This document shows, one piece after another, positions 46,779 through 56,324 of a stretch of 64,000 bases of DNA. The translations under genes and the position numbers were made by a program. The notes beneath the pieces were generated by a model, which was not told the DNA's origin, did not search any database, and saw only the letters and a list, made by a program, of their open reading frames with translations. The stretch is taken from positions 3,038,001 to 3,102,000 of the forward strand of contig NZ_CP035925.1 in assembly GCF_013373365.1 (NCBI RefSeq), read 5' to 3'. This stretch comes from Lentibacillus sp. CBA3610 (lineage in GTDB: Bacteria; Bacillota; Bacilli; Bacillales; Amphibacillaceae). The number at the start of each line of letters is the position of its first letter. The stretch's first letter is position 1.

Positions 46779-47705
46779 TTAATACGACCTCAATGCATCC
46801 ATAAACAACTGCCAAAATCTGTCCGGGTTCAGCTGGCGGGCAAAATGAACGTTTGCTTTTCTGCCCGTTGCACCTTTTAAATCAACAACGGTCATGCCAT
46901 ACGTGAATTCACCGGTTGTTTCCACATCGACTCGAACGCTATCCAGTTCAACTATAGCCGGGTCAATCAGGTAAGCGATCGGACAAGGGTCATGGAGAGC
47001 AGCCCCGGCAAATTTTCCTTTGTATGCGCCGGAATAAAAGGTCAGCATATCAGCAACTGCTGTCGCGACAGGATTATCAATAGCTTTCAGCTCCTCCAGC
47101 TTATCTGAAGTTGCCAATGCCTGATGGGTAACATCCAGTCCGAACATCGTAATCGGAGCGCCGCTTTCGAATACAATCTTAGCCGCTTCTGCATCCGCAT
47201 AAATGTTAAATTCAGCAGCTGGTGTTCTATTCCCATATGTACCGCCGCCCATCAGTGCAATCTCTTTGATTTTCGGAACGATACGCGGTTCTTTCCGGAT
47301 AGACAATGCAATGTTCGTCAGTGGTCCGATTGCTGCAATTGTAATAGCCCCATCAGAAGCCATCAATTTCTCAATCAAGACGTCTACCGCGTGCTGATCA
47401 ACCGGTTGTTTGGCTGGTTCTTGCGGAAGTGCCGTCCCGTCCAGGCCGCTTTTGCCATGAACATGCGAAGCCTCCAATGGCTCACGGACGAGGGGCCGGT
47501 CAGCTCCCATTGCCACAGGAACATCATGCAGTCCAATCAGTTCACATACCCGCAGTGCATTTTTAGTGTTTTTCGCCACATCCACATTGCCGGCAACTGT
47601 TGTGATCGCGTCTAACTGCAAATGACTCGCTCCGGACGCCGCCATGATGATAGCCATCGCATCATCATGGCCAGGGTCACAGTCAATGATGATTTTCTTT
47701 TGCAT
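46779..47705 (-). CDS. Inosine-uridine preferring nucleoside hydrolase
   Basis: 308 residues. Hydrolyses ribonucleosides to base and ribose (salvage). The calcium-binding signature IIIDCDPGHDDAMAIIMA is at the N-terminus. TTVAGNVDVAKNTKNAL, ALMGGGTYGNRTPAAEFNIY and the His of HDPCPIAYLIDP complete the active site. AGAGGTG lies before the ATG. Monocistronic. Confidence 0.85.
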   Translation of the reverse strand: MQKKIIIDCDPGHDDAMAIIMAASGASHLQLDAITTVAGNVDVAKNTKNALRVCELIGLHDVPVAMGADRPLVREPLEASHVHGKSGLDGTALPQEPAKQPVDQHAVDVLIEKLMASDGAITIAAIGPLTNIALSIRKEPRIVPKIKEIALMGGGTYGNRTPAAEFNIYADAEAAKIVFESGAPITMFGLDVTHQALATSDKLEELKAIDNPVATAVADMLTFYSGAYKGKFAGAALHDPCPIAYLIDPAIVELDSVRVDVETTGEFTYGMTVVDLKGATGRKANVHFARQLNPDRFWQLFMDALRSY

Positions 47706-47766
47706 TTGTTATCACCTCTTTTCTATTATACAACCGTTTGCTCTATGTAAACCAGTGAACGTAAAA

Positions 47767-47797
47767 AACACCAAAAGCCACCTTGGCCTTTGGTGTT
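47767..47797 (-). terminator. Terminator of yhfK
   Basis: AACACCAAA (47767-47775) with TTTGGTGTT (47789-47797) plus GCC/GGC inside; on the minus strand followed by TTTTTTAC. 10 bp past the yhfK stop. Confidence 0.75.
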
Positions 47798-47807
47798 AAT
47801 TCGTATA

Positions 47808-48455
47808 TTACAGGTTCTTCAAGGAATCAGCAATCGCTGTCTCACCCGACACAAGATCAAACGCTTGTTTATGCGTATTTTCCTCAGACAGCGAGGCGAT
47901 AACTGTTGCCGCGACATCTTCGCGCGGCACAAATCCACGCTCGTCCAGGTTTCCAGCTATATGCACCTTACCCGTTCCGTCCTCGTTTAACAGTCCGCCC
48001 GGCCGCACAATCGTGTAATTCAGATTGCTTGCCTCGAGCATTCTGTCAGCATAATGTTTGGCCACATAGTAATGCCTGATTTTTTCGCTCCATTTTTCTC
48101 GGTTATTGGCTTGCAGGGCGCTTACCATCACAAAGCGTTCAACACCTGTTTCCTCAGCTGCTTCAATTGCTTTGACAGCACCATCCAAGTCAATGAGCAA
48201 TGTTTTATCGGCACCGGTGCTCCCGCCTGATCCAGCTGTGAAAATAACCGCGTCGCAGCCTTTTGCCGCTTTGACCAATGATTTTTTACTGCCCTCAAGG
48301 TTTGCAATGACAGCGTCGATTCCATTTTTCTTCAGCTCTTCTGCTTGTTCTTCTTTTCGGACCATTGCCCGTACAGTATGTTCATCGCTTTTTTTTAATT
48401 GATTGACAATATGTTTTCCAATTTGACCATTCGCACCTATTACCAAAGCTTTCAA
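47808..48455 (-). CDS. yhfK: NAD(P)-binding SDR-like protein (YhfK)
   Basis: 215 residues, atypical short-chain dehydrogenase with Rossmann motif LVIGANGQIGKHIV, AVIFTAGSGGSTGADKTLLI, the YVAKHYAD Tyr/Lys segment and IVRPGGLLNEDGTG. Resembles B. subtilis YhfK and related quinone-reductase-like proteins; activity unknown. Start is TTG at 48455, 9 bases after AAGGAG. Monocistronic. Confidence 0.8.
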   Translation of the reverse strand: MKALVIGANGQIGKHIVNQLKKSDEHTVRAMVRKEEQAEELKKNGIDAVIANLEGSKKSLVKAAKGCDAVIFTAGSGGSTGADKTLLIDLDGAVKAIEAAEETGVERFVMVSALQANNREKWSEKIRHYYVAKHYADRMLEASNLNYTIVRPGGLLNEDGTGKVHIAGNLDERGFVPREDVAATVIASLSEENTHKQAFDLVSGETAIADSLKNL

Positions 48456-48626
48456 TACAGTTCACTCCTTCATAATTTATATTTTACCATTGCAATCGCC
48501 TGCAGGTCTTATCACTTTATAAATCACACAATGTTCAGGTGGAAATCCACAGTCGCCAGCACCTTCGACTCGTATACATACTCATATTATTCCAAATGGA
48601 CGGTTTCATGACAATTATATTGCTTC

Positions 48627-48780
48627 GTGAACTACATCGCCATTAAAATGGCGAGCTTCTCGTTTCACAGAGACGGCAACCCACCTCTCCACGAAGGCCT
48701 GTTCCGTGCCTATATGTTCTAAGATTAAGAAGCCGTTTCCAGTTGTTCTTTTGCCCTGTTTAAAATGTTCCCGGCCGCAT
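48627..48780 (-). ncRNA. Putative omega RNA of TnpB
   Basis: In IS200/IS605 elements the 3' end of tnpB and the right end are transcribed as the guide RNA of TnpB. Here the right end contains the hairpin CGCCATTTTAATGGCG (48633-48650 region) and ends in GTTCAC at 48627. The guide would be the flanking host sequence beginning GAAGCAATATAATTG (complement of 48612-48626). The 5' limit is a guess. Confidence 0.45.
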
Positions 48781-49830
48781 TGACATCCCGATCCACCGTG
48801 TAACCGCAGTTTGGACAACAATGTGTACGTTCATCCAATGTTTTGCGAACCATTTGGCGGCAATTAGAACATTCCTGGCTTGTATTTTGTGGATTCACTT
48901 GAATGACACACTTACCAGCCTCTTCCGCTTTGTAAGTCGTATACACAACAAGTGAACGCCACGAAGCATCCAGTATCCATTTTGATAGTGTCTTATGTTT
49001 AACCATGTCTTGAATGTTGAGATCTTCAAAAGCGATGAGGTCGTATTGATCTACCACTTGGCGGCTCACTTTGTGCGCTCGGTCACGACGACGATTTGCC
49101 AACTGTTCATAAGCTTTTGTCAGTTGTTGCTTTGCCTTGTGCCATCGACGCGACCCTTTCTTTCGTCGTGACAGGATTTTGTTCCAATAACGAATTTTCT
49201 TCTCGGATTGTTTTAAAAAACGGTGGTTGTCGTATAAATCGCCGTTCGAGGCGGTTGCCAGATTCAGAATACCCAGGTCAATGCCGATTTCTTCGCCTGT
49301 TGATGGGGCCGGTTCCACATCAATCTCACAGGAAAAACACGCATACCATTTGTTGTTTTGACGGCGAATGGTACAAGTTTTAATCGTCCCCTCGATTTGT
49401 CGATGACACTTAATGCCGAACATTGGCCGATTTTGACAGCTTGAGGCATTTTCCCGTTTAGAGCGAAGCCACTTTGAGGATAGGTAAAACTATGATAGCG
49501 ATTGTCACCCTGGAATCTCGGAAATCCTGCTTTCTGTTTAGCCTTCAGTCGTCGAAAAAAGGCTTGGAATGCTTTGTCCAGGCGTCCGACAACATCCTGT
49601 AACACTTGAGATTGTATCTGCTTGTATTCAGGGATTTCCTGCTTTAATAGGGGAAGTTCCTTTTTTTGACCATAATAACGAATGGCGACACCACGTGTTT
49701 TATAAGCAAAGATTCGCTGCTCAAGCATGGCATTATATAACTGACGGCACATCATTAACACCCAATTCATGCTGGCTTCTTGTTCCTGGTTCGGTTCAAG
49801 TTTAAACTTATACGTTTTTTTCATTATCAT
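48725..49830 (-). pseudogene. tnpB: tnpB (RNA-guided nuclease), frameshifted
   Basis: About 368 residues if rejoined. N-terminal half (49830 to about 49425): TYKFKLEPNQEQEASMNWVL and FPRFQGDNRYHSFTYPQSGF. C-terminal half (49423-48725): RuvC acids in IGIDLGILNLAT, AFEDLNIQDM and DRDVNAAGNI, and zinc finger CSNC...CPNC, all intact. The frame changes near 49415-49425 (KIGQCSA / MFGIKCHR); one missing base would explain it. Two bp after tnpA. Without repair the nuclease is not made. Confidence 0.85.
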
Positions 49831-49832
49831 CT

Positions 49833-50246
49833 CTACCCTCTTTTGGATTGATTCGCAATATATTTTTGGATAGCATCTTCCGAAATAGAGCCAACCGTTT
49901 CAATATAAAAGCTACTGTTCCAAAGCCGTCCTTTCCACAGATATTGCTTTATATGAGGAAATTCCAAAAATAGTTTACGGGCAGAAATCCCTTTTAGCAT
50001 TTTCACCATATAGGAAGGAGCTACTTTTGGATGAGCGGACACAAAAGCATGGATAGACCCGAGTTCACCCACTTCGATCATATGGACGATAAAACCTTTT
50101 TCTTCCGCTATATCCCGGAAAATTTCTTTGAGTCTTTTTTCAATGGCCTCATTTAGAATTTTTCGACGATATTTCATGGACCAAACAAGGTGATAATTGA
50201 TATTATAGACACAAGTTCTTGCGTGGATAAGATTATTTTTCTTCAT
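49833..50246 (-). CDS. tnpA: IS200/IS605 transposase TnpA (Y1, HUH), likely inactive
   Basis: 137 residues. Y1 HUH transposase that nicks and joins single strands at the element ends. Fold landmarks: YNINYHLVWSMKYRRKIL, VSAHPKVAPSYMVKMLKGIS and YLWKGRLWNSSFYIETVG, with the catalytic Tyr in IQKYIANQ. The HUH motif, normally His-x-His before the strand (DHxH-F/L-V), reads GSIHAFV: the first His is Ser. As both His bind the metal, activity is expected to be lost. No clear ribosome site. Confidence 0.8.
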   Translation of the reverse strand: MKKNNLIHARTCVYNINYHLVWSMKYRRKILNEAIEKRLKEIFRDIAEEKGFIVHMIEVGELGSIHAFVSAHPKVAPSYMVKMLKGISARKLFLEFPHIKQYLWKGRLWNSSFYIETVGSISEDAIQKYIANQSKRG

Positions 50247-50320
50247 ACATGTAGTTTATCATTTATAAGAATTAGCTTCCATTATAATAGTTATTATTGA
50301 ATAACATATGGTTTAGATGG

Positions 50321-50372
50321 CGGTGATTCATCTCCCCATTCGAAATGAGGAGGATTCTCACCGATTATCCTA
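50321..50372 (-). repeat. Left-end subterminal hairpin of the IS element
   Basis: CGGTGATTCATCTCCCC ... GAGGAGGATTCTCACCG forms an imperfect stem: CGGTGA pairs with TCACCG and CTCC with GGAG. It lies about 75 bp upstream of tnpA and is the expected TnpA recognition structure. A near-copy lies at 35181-35216. Confidence 0.6.
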
Positions 50373-50465
50373 AATAGACCATCTACTCTCAGGTAGAACT
50401 TAAGCTGAAAGTAATATTAACACGAGAAAATATATTGAAAAATTCAGTAATCAAAAGGGCGAAAA

Positions 50466-50498
50466 GTCCCTCTACGCCACTATCAAACATAGAGGGAC
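50466..50498 (-). terminator. Terminator of the CDGSH gene
   Basis: GTCCCTCTA (50466-50474) with TAGAGGGAC (50490-50498), followed on the minus strand by TTTTC; 7 bp past the stop. Confidence 0.75.
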
Positions 50499-50504
50499 CT
50501 AACA

Positions 50505-50708
50505 TTATTCCGCACGCGGCTCACTTTCAAAACCGACTTTCCGGTGGGTCCCATCGCAAAATGGTTTATTGTTTGAATGACCGCAACGGCAAAGGGAGAA
50601 AGCCTTTTTGGTTTCAAATACATTGCCGTCTGCATCTACCATCTCCACATTGCCTTTCACCAGATAAGGTCCATTATCATTTACTTTGATTTGTGCATTG
50701 TCACTCAT
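50505..50708 (-). CDS. CDGSH iron-sulfur domain protein
   Basis: 67 residues. Binds a redox-active 2Fe-2S cluster through three Cys and one His: CRCGHSNNKPFCDGTH matches C-x-C-x2-S-x3-P-x-C-D-G-x-H exactly. Cytosolic; the role in bacteria is unclear (iron or redox homeostasis suggested). ATG 50708 has AAGGGGG upstream; the longer frame from 50753 has no such site. Confidence 0.85.
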   Translation of the reverse strand: MSDNAQIKVNDNGPYLVKGNVEMVDADGNVFETKKAFSLCRCGHSNNKPFCDGTHRKVGFESEPRAE

Positions 50709-50822
50709 TTTCATCCCCCTTACGCAAATATGTCTCATTAGTATATTCAACATCCTGCGCCCAAAACCCTTTTTACAACGAATATTTTCGACAGCGGGAT
50801 AAACACTACATTAGTCAATCGT

Positions 50823-50851
50823 AATCCCGTACCACTAAGTGACACGGGATT
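50823..50851 (-). terminator. Terminator of the 28-residue-repeat protein gene
   Basis: AATCCCGT (50823-50830) with ACGGGATT (50844-50851); T runs on both sides (TTTTTT after 50851), so it can act in either direction. Confidence 0.65.
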
Positions 50852-50868
50852 TTTTGGTTAAAAGGGTG

Positions 50869-51615
50869 CTATTTCTGTTTTTTCCTCATGTGGTAATCAT
50901 TAAAGAACTTTCCTTGCTTTTTGACAAACGGGTACAGCTTCTGTTCTTTGGCTTCTTTAGCATGCTGTGTCATGATTTCATCAAAGAGTGTTTCAGCATC
51001 CTTGCTTTCTGTCTCCATTCCTAAAGCTTCAGCTGTCTGAATAGTTTTCTGTTCGTGAATGGCTTTTTTCAGTTCCAGGACATCTTTTTCTTTAGTATCG
51101 ATGCCTAATGTATTCGCTTCATTATCGATCGATGCTTTCATAACACTTTTCTTCAGTTCTTCTACATCTTTATTTGACTGATCAACACCCAGTTCCTCAG
51201 CCCGTTGCTTTAGCATCGTTTCGAATACTTCTTCTGCAAGTAATTGGGGATCTTTTCCGTCTTGATTAACGCCGAGTTCCTCTGCCTTATCCTTTACCTC
51301 CGCATGATGAACTTCTTTGGCAAGTTCTCTGACATCTTTACCTTCCGTTTCAATCCCATTCTCTTCTGCTGATTGTTTAATTTTTATCTCAGCTACTTCT
51401 TTGTGTAATTGCTCTTTATCTTTGCCATCTGTTTCAATCCCTAATTCCTCTGCCTCAAGTTCGAGGAAAATATGGTGATAGGTTTCCTTTCTGGCGTCTT
51501 CTGTTTGTTCTTCACTTTGCAGGTCCTCGGCAAACCCTTTATAAAAAGCAGATACAGAAGGGGCGCTCGTGAAAAACATCAGGGACATAGCCATCAGGGT
51601 AATTAAGCCTTTCAT
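50869..51615 (-). CDS. Secreted protein with six ~28-residue repeats
   Basis: 248 residues. Signal peptide (MKGLITLMAMSLMFFTSAPS, cleavage near VSA). Then six tandem units of about 28 residues, each containing AEELGI-[E/D]-T/Q-x-G-K-D followed by L..E/K-V/A (units begin near AEELGIETD, AEENGIETE, AEELGVNQD, AEELGVDQS, ANTLGIDTK, AEALGMETE). The unit pattern (helix, LGI, G-K-D turn, helix) resembles HeH/SAP-like helix-extended-helix motifs. The tail is basic (FVKKQGKFFNDYHMRKKQK). Exported; function unknown. AAAGGATG before the ATG. Confidence 0.65.
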   Translation of the reverse strand: MKGLITLMAMSLMFFTSAPSVSAFYKGFAEDLQSEEQTEDARKETYHHIFLELEAEELGIETDGKDKEQLHKEVAEIKIKQSAEENGIETEGKDVRELAKEVHHAEVKDKAEELGVNQDGKDPQLLAEEVFETMLKQRAEELGVDQSNKDVEELKKSVMKASIDNEANTLGIDTKEKDVLELKKAIHEQKTIQTAEALGMETESKDAETLFDEIMTQHAKEAKEQKLYPFVKKQGKFFNDYHMRKKQK

Positions 51616-51689
51616 GCCGGATTCATCCTTTCGTTACTAAATTTTGCGACAAGATTTAGTGTTCCCCGAAAAGATAGATCCATGAAAAA

Positions 51690-52220
51690 TTAATCGTGTT
51701 TTTTAACCCAGTCGGCAAATGACATAAGGTCCGGAAAATACCAATCTGCTTTGACCGTGTGCTCATTCCTGCCACCCACAAGGACTGTTTTGGTGCCTGC
51801 CTGGTTTCCGGCCTCGATATCCGGGGCCCTGTCACCGGCCATATAGCTTTCGGACAAGTTAACGTTATGTTTTTCGGCCAGGTCCAGAATCATTTGCGGT
51901 TTAGGCTTGCGGCAGGGGCAATTTGCATGCGGCTCATGCGGGCAATAGGCAATATCATCAATGACCGCACCAAATTCACCGAAATCCGCTTCCATTTTAT
52001 TATGTATATCTGTCAGCGCGTCTACCTTCATATAACCAAGACCGATTCCACCCTGATTGGTCACGATGAAAACATAATACCCCATGTCATTGAAAATTTT
52101 AACCGCTTCCCCAACACCTTCCAGCAGGTAAAAATCACGCGGTCTATTGACGAATTTGACCCGCTCACTTAGTACTTCATTGATAACACCATCACGATCA
52201 AGGAACATTCCTTTGTTCAT
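51690..52220 (-). CDS. gmhB: D-glycero-D-manno-heptose-1,7-bisphosphate 7-phosphatase (HAD-IIIA)
   Basis: 176 residues. HAD phosphatase with nucleophile motif FLDRDGVINE, motif II FIVTNQGGIGLGY, the zinc-binding loop CPHEPHANCPCRKP that defines GmhB within HAD-IIIA and motif IV GDRAPDIEAGNQ. In Gram-negatives it removes the 7-phosphate in ADP-heptose synthesis; in a Gram-positive it may serve S-layer glycan or another sugar pathway. No other heptose genes are seen here. GGGGAG before the ATG. Confidence 0.8.
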   Translation of the reverse strand: MNKGMFLDRDGVINEVLSERVKFVNRPRDFYLLEGVGEAVKIFNDMGYYVFIVTNQGGIGLGYMKVDALTDIHNKMEADFGEFGAVIDDIAYCPHEPHANCPCRKPKPQMILDLAEKHNVNLSESYMAGDRAPDIEAGNQAGTKTVLVGGRNEHTVKADWYFPDLMSFADWVKKHD

Positions 52221-52247
52221 ACAATCGCTCCCCTTATTCTCATTAGA

Positions 52248-52279
52248 AAGCGGTGTGACTCAGCCATATCACACCGCTT
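52248..52279 (-). terminator. Terminator of the 45-residue protein gene
   Basis: AAGCGGTGTGA (52248-52258) with TCACACCGCTT (52269-52279), 11 bp perfect. Lies 60 bp past the stop at 52339; T tail is moderate. Confidence 0.6.
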
Positions 52280-52338
52280 ATTTATAATTCAGCTGTTCAC
52301 AGGAGATAGCAGAGCCATTCCGGTGAATACACTTTTAA

Positions 52339-52476
52339 TTAATCATCCTTTTTATTATCAACATATTCATTCAGCTGCTCACCATGTACACTGCTGTTTT
52401 TATATTGGCTTTTGCGGCCGTTCCGAAACTCACCATGGTTCTTATTTTCTTTGAATTGGTTGTTCTTATTCGGCAT
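52339..52476 (-). CDS. Small hydrophilic protein (45 residues)
   Basis: Starts MPNKNNQFKENKNHGEFRNG and ends HGEQLNEYVDNKKDD; rich in Asn/Lys/Gly with no Cys and no hydrophobic segment. AAAGGGG lies 9 bases before the ATG, and a terminator follows. Composition is like that of minor small acid-soluble spore proteins, but I cannot assign it to a named Ssp family. Confidence 0.55.
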   Translation of the reverse strand: MPNKNNQFKENKNHGEFRNGRKSQYKNSSVHGEQLNEYVDNKKDD

Positions 52477-52567
52477 TGTGTGCACCCCTTTCCTCACCTT
52501 CATCTTTTGGAGGAGGGCTCATTTTTATACATGTAACGCCTTTCAGGTACATCGTTTCCGGGTGACT

Positions 52568-53592
52568 CTAAAACCACCCAAATGCTGATACGAGTACAAA
52601 TCCAAACACGGCCAGCAATACCGATCCGATTAATCCGGCCAAAAACGACTTGAGACCGAGGCGTCGGAATGTGCCAATATTGACACCTAATCCAATACCG
52701 GCCATCGCCATCGCAAGCAGCAGATAAGCGACATTGACAACCTGGTTCCGGTACTATTCAAATTGAGTTAAAGGCACTTACAGGCCAGGAAGCCAAAAAG
52801 ATAAAACCACGGGTATCATTACCAGGAAAATTTGCTTCTGGCAGTATTTCCCCTCCTGTTTTGAAAGAGGATTAACCAATCAATAGGATAACTGGGACAA
52901 GCAAGGCCACGCGTGTCAGCTTAACAATCACAGCAATATCGACAGCTTCATCCCCCGCCTGCTGCAGCTGCTTGCGACAAACATGGGCGATTTCATGCAG
53001 TGTCGCACCGGGCAAAAAATACCGAAAACTTCTGACTGAGACAAAGCACGAAAAAGAAACGTATAGACAAGTTAACACGTGCCCATACGGCAATCGTTGC
53101 ACCCCGACAGCCTGTTTCGTCATCTTTGCCTTCACTTTGCGGGCAATCGCAACATCGCTGCCGCACCGCAAATAGCTGCCCGCCTGCCGTCAATATACCC
53201 CAGCTTTTTGTCAACGCCCATCCAGCGTGAGATGGCAATAAAAACAACGAACAAGGTGCAAATTATTTAGATTAAGCGCGGCAATCGTAAACACACTCCA
53301 GCCTGCTTCGTAAATTTCCACCAAATTCAGCCGCATTCCGAGAAGAATAATACCAAATCTCAGCAACTTCTTGCCGGAAAAAGTGACACCCGTCTTGACA
53401 CTCTCGGGCAAGCCAAAAGCTGCCCGCCAGCCAATAACCAATCAGAAATCGCGATCACAAGCTGTCCCATAATCGATAAAAATGGAAATGGGCTAAAATT
53501 GAGCGATCAAGGCAATTCACAAAGTTATTTAAAATTTCCATTCAGAAACGGATGAATGGCTGTTTTAGCAGTTTTTTCATTATTGCTTCCAT
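52568..53592 (-). pseudogene. YeiH/UPF0324-type putative sulfate exporter, decayed
   Basis: Family landmarks are present in scattered frames: IGYWLAGS and [20 protein letters not shown] (53440-53300), [32 protein letters not shown] (~53000), DEAVDIAVIVKLTRVALLVPV (~52940-52880) and, at the 3' end, VNVAYLLLAMAMAGIGLGVN to the TAG at 52568. At least six indels, and about 60-100 bp near 52750-52870 match nothing expected. Divergent from a LysR gene, the yeiE-yeiH arrangement. Confidence 0.75.
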
Positions 53593-53720
53593 CGATGTAC
53601 ACACTCTCTTTGCGGATTTAAAAATTATCTGTTTTTACTTTATCGAACGTCTTGTCATTAGTAAAATACATATAAATGATTGTTGTCATTAATATTTTTA
53701 ATAATCGGGAGGCGACAGAT

Positions 53721-54599
53721 GTGTACTACGATGCACTAAGGACATTTGTTACGGTTGCGGATAAACAGAATTTCACGAAAGCCGCCGAGATATTGCGAAT
53801 ATCCCAGCCGAGTGTCAGTTTGCATATCAAAAATCTTGAAGAGGAATTTCAGACGGAATTATTTGTCCGTACTCCAAAAAAGCTGACCATTACACCAACC
53901 GGGGAAATGCTCTATGATCGCTCCAAACAGATACTTGGCATGTATGAACAGACACGCCAGGACATTCTCGAACATCACCATGCTGTAAAGGGAGCGATCA
54001 AAATTGGTGCCAGTTTTACGGTTGGTGAGTATATTGTGCCATCATTATTTAAGAAGATGCACTGGGCATTTCCCGACCTGGATCTTGAATTGGTTATTGG
54101 CAATACTGAGGAAATCGTACAGTCAGTGAAACGGCTGAACGTCGATCTTGGTTTGATCGAGGGGCAGACCAATGAACCGGAATTGCTGATTCAGCCATTT
54201 ATGGAGGACGAATTGTTTGTCGTAGCACCTTCTGATCACTCGCTTGCCCATCAGGATGAAGCGGATATAGCCGATCTCCACCATGAAACATGGATTGCCC
54301 GGGAAGAGGGCTCAGGCACCCGAAAATACCTTGATCATATCATCCGCTCAAAATGGGATTTCAAGATCAAATCCATGATACAATCAGCAGCAAATCAGGT
54401 GTAAAGAATCGTGATCCGTGGACTGGGATTATCAGTTCTATCGAAAAGTGGTGTGGAGCGAAACGTGGAGACATAGCGACCTTGTTGATAATTCCCTAAT
54501 AAAAAGCCATCTTTCAAGCGCCGCTTTTCCTATGTCTGTTCCCCAATTATGGCGAGGAAAAGGAATGTGGAGGCATTTATGGAAGTGTTAAATAATTAG
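53721..54599 (+). pseudogene. LysR-family regulator (CysL/YeiE-like), 3' part frameshifted
   Basis: Start GTG 53721, 8 bases after GGGAGG. Winged helix (YYDALRTFVTVADKQNFTKA, SQPSVSLHIKNLEEEFQTEL) and effector domain (KIGASFTVGEYIVPSLF) are clean to about residue 220. From about 54390 the expected C-terminus (SNQGVKESVIRGLGLSVLSK-like) is readable only across frames, and a stop appears at 54402. The last exact segment ends at TAG 54599. Family members adjoining YeiH respond to sulfur metabolites. Both partners are broken. Confidence 0.75.
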
Positions 54600-54620
54600 A
54601 GAAAGATCGTGTAAAAAAAA

Positions 54621-54644
54621 TAATCACCCGCTTCAGAGTGATTA
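54621..54644. terminator. Terminator between LysR and flavoprotein genes
   Basis: TAATCAC (54621-54627) with GTGATTA (54638-54644), flanked by A8 before and CTTTTC after; positioned between convergent gene ends and usable in both directions. Confidence 0.6.
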
Positions 54645-54658
54645 CTTTTCTTCACTAA

Positions 54659-56324
54659 TCACTGGAGTTCACCCGCCAGCGCCCGTCCTGCTTGCCTGCC
54701 GGAAAACAGACAGCCACCCAGAAATGTGCCTTCCAATGCCCGGTAGCCATGCAGACCACCACCGCCAAATCCGGAGACTTCTCCGGCAGCGTAAAGACCG
54801 GGGATAGCCGCACCTTGTTCATTCAATACCCTGCCGGACAAATCCGTCTGCAAACCGCCTAATGTTTTACGGCTGAGAATATGCAGCCTGACAGCTATCA
54901 GTGGCCCATTTTTCCGGTCGAGCATTTTATGTGGCGCTGCCACCCGGATCAATTTGTCACCGAAGTAGGTGCGGGCTCCGCGCATTGCCGTTATTTGCAG
55001 GTCCTTTGTGAACTTATTATCCATCTCCCGGTCACGCGCCTGTACCTGCCGTTTGACATGTTCGATATCCAGCAGTTTCTTCACCTGTCAGTTTATTCAT
55101 TACCGACGACCCAGATTTCAAATGTTATCGGCAATCACAAAAATCCTTCCCCATATTCTTAAACGCTCAAACCGGATCCGGAGCACCGGGCAAAACCACG
55201 GCTTCAATAAACTTTTTGATGTTCTGCTCGGTCAAGTCAGGATTTTGCTCTGACCCTGACAGCGCAAATTCCCGTTCGATAATGCCCTGTGTCAGTATAA
55301 ACCACGAATAGCTGTAGCCCGTTTTTTGGATCGTTTCAAGCGTGCCAAGTGTATCGTATCCGGGGAAATTGGGGGCCGGTAACCGATGACCCTCTGCATC
55401 AAACCACAATGACGATGGTCCCGGCAAAATACGTATCCCATGATTAGGCCAAACGGGACTCCAATTTTTGATTCCCTCTGTGTAGTGCCACATGCCGATT
55501 CACCGGTTTGACGATCCGCCCGCCGGCTTGTTCGGTAAATGCAAGCATTCGTCCACAACATGAGCCGAACTTCCGGAAATCATAGCCTTAGGTGGCTCCC
55601 AGACGGCTTGGCCAGTTTCCCGGATCAAATCAAAGTTGGCGCCAATACCGCCGCTGGTCACCATTACTGCCTGTGCGCCATACTCAAACGTGTCGACAAC
55701 TACCCTTGAACTTTCTTCTCCGCGCCCGACTGAACTTGGAGCAAGCACCGATCCCTCGACACCAGTTATCACACCATCTTGCATTAAAAGCTCATCAACA
55801 CGGTGCCGCGGCAAATAATCGACCTTTCCATTTTTCATATGATCACGGACGCTCTGTTCAAATGGCTTCACAAGTCCGGGGCCTGTCCCCCAAGTAATAT
55901 GAAAACGGGGCACCGAGTTGCCATGACCCTCTGCATCATAGCCGCCGCGTTCTGCCCAGCCGACAACCGGGAACATCTTCACCCCCATCTGACGGAGCCA
56001 TTCCCGCTTTTCACCAGCTGCAAAGTCGACGTATGCTTCTGCCCATTGACGTGCCCAATGGTCTTCATCATCTTCACGGTCAAACGCTGCCGTTCCCATC
56101 CAGTCCTGCCATGCCAATTCTTTGGAGTCTTTAACACCCATCCAGCGCTGTTCCGGTGAATCAATCAGAAACAAACCGCCAAATGACCACCAGGCCTGCC
56201 CGCCGAGAGATTCTTCCGGTTCCTGATCCAGGAGCAGTACTCTCTTCCCCGCATCAGCCAATTCTTTTGTCGCAACCAACCCTGCCAATCCAGCTCCAAC
56301 GACGATCACATCATGATCTGTCAT
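54659..56324 (-). pseudogene. FAD-binding dehydrogenase (KstD/fumarate-reductase-like), frameshifted
   Basis: An intact product would be ~550 residues. Part 1 (56324-55500) starts VIVVGAGLAGLVATKELADA (FAD-binding GxGxxG) and contains GGQAWWSFGGLFLIDSPEQR. Part 2 (55493-55167) has PNHGIRILPGPSSLWFDAEG. Part 3 (55084-54659) has the C-terminal GLYAAGEVSGFGGGGLHGYR and GGCLFSGRQAGR. Breaks lie at about 55500 and 55090-55165. AAAGGAAG before the ATG. The substrate of this ketosteroid-dehydrogenase-like family in bacilli is unknown. Confidence 0.8.

Larger units (their letters stand above)
48627..50372 (-). mobile_element. IS200/IS605-family insertion sequence, degenerate
   Basis: Orientation is minus: left-end hairpin (50321-50372), tnpA (50246-49833), tnpB (49830-48725), then the right end closing with GTAGTTCAC (complement of 48627-48635). 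The right boundary is well placed by analogy with relatives; the left boundary is not known exactly and may lie up to about 50390. IS200/IS605 elements move as single strands without target duplication. tnpB is frameshifted and tnpA lacks one catalytic His, so it is probably immobile. Confidence 0.75.
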
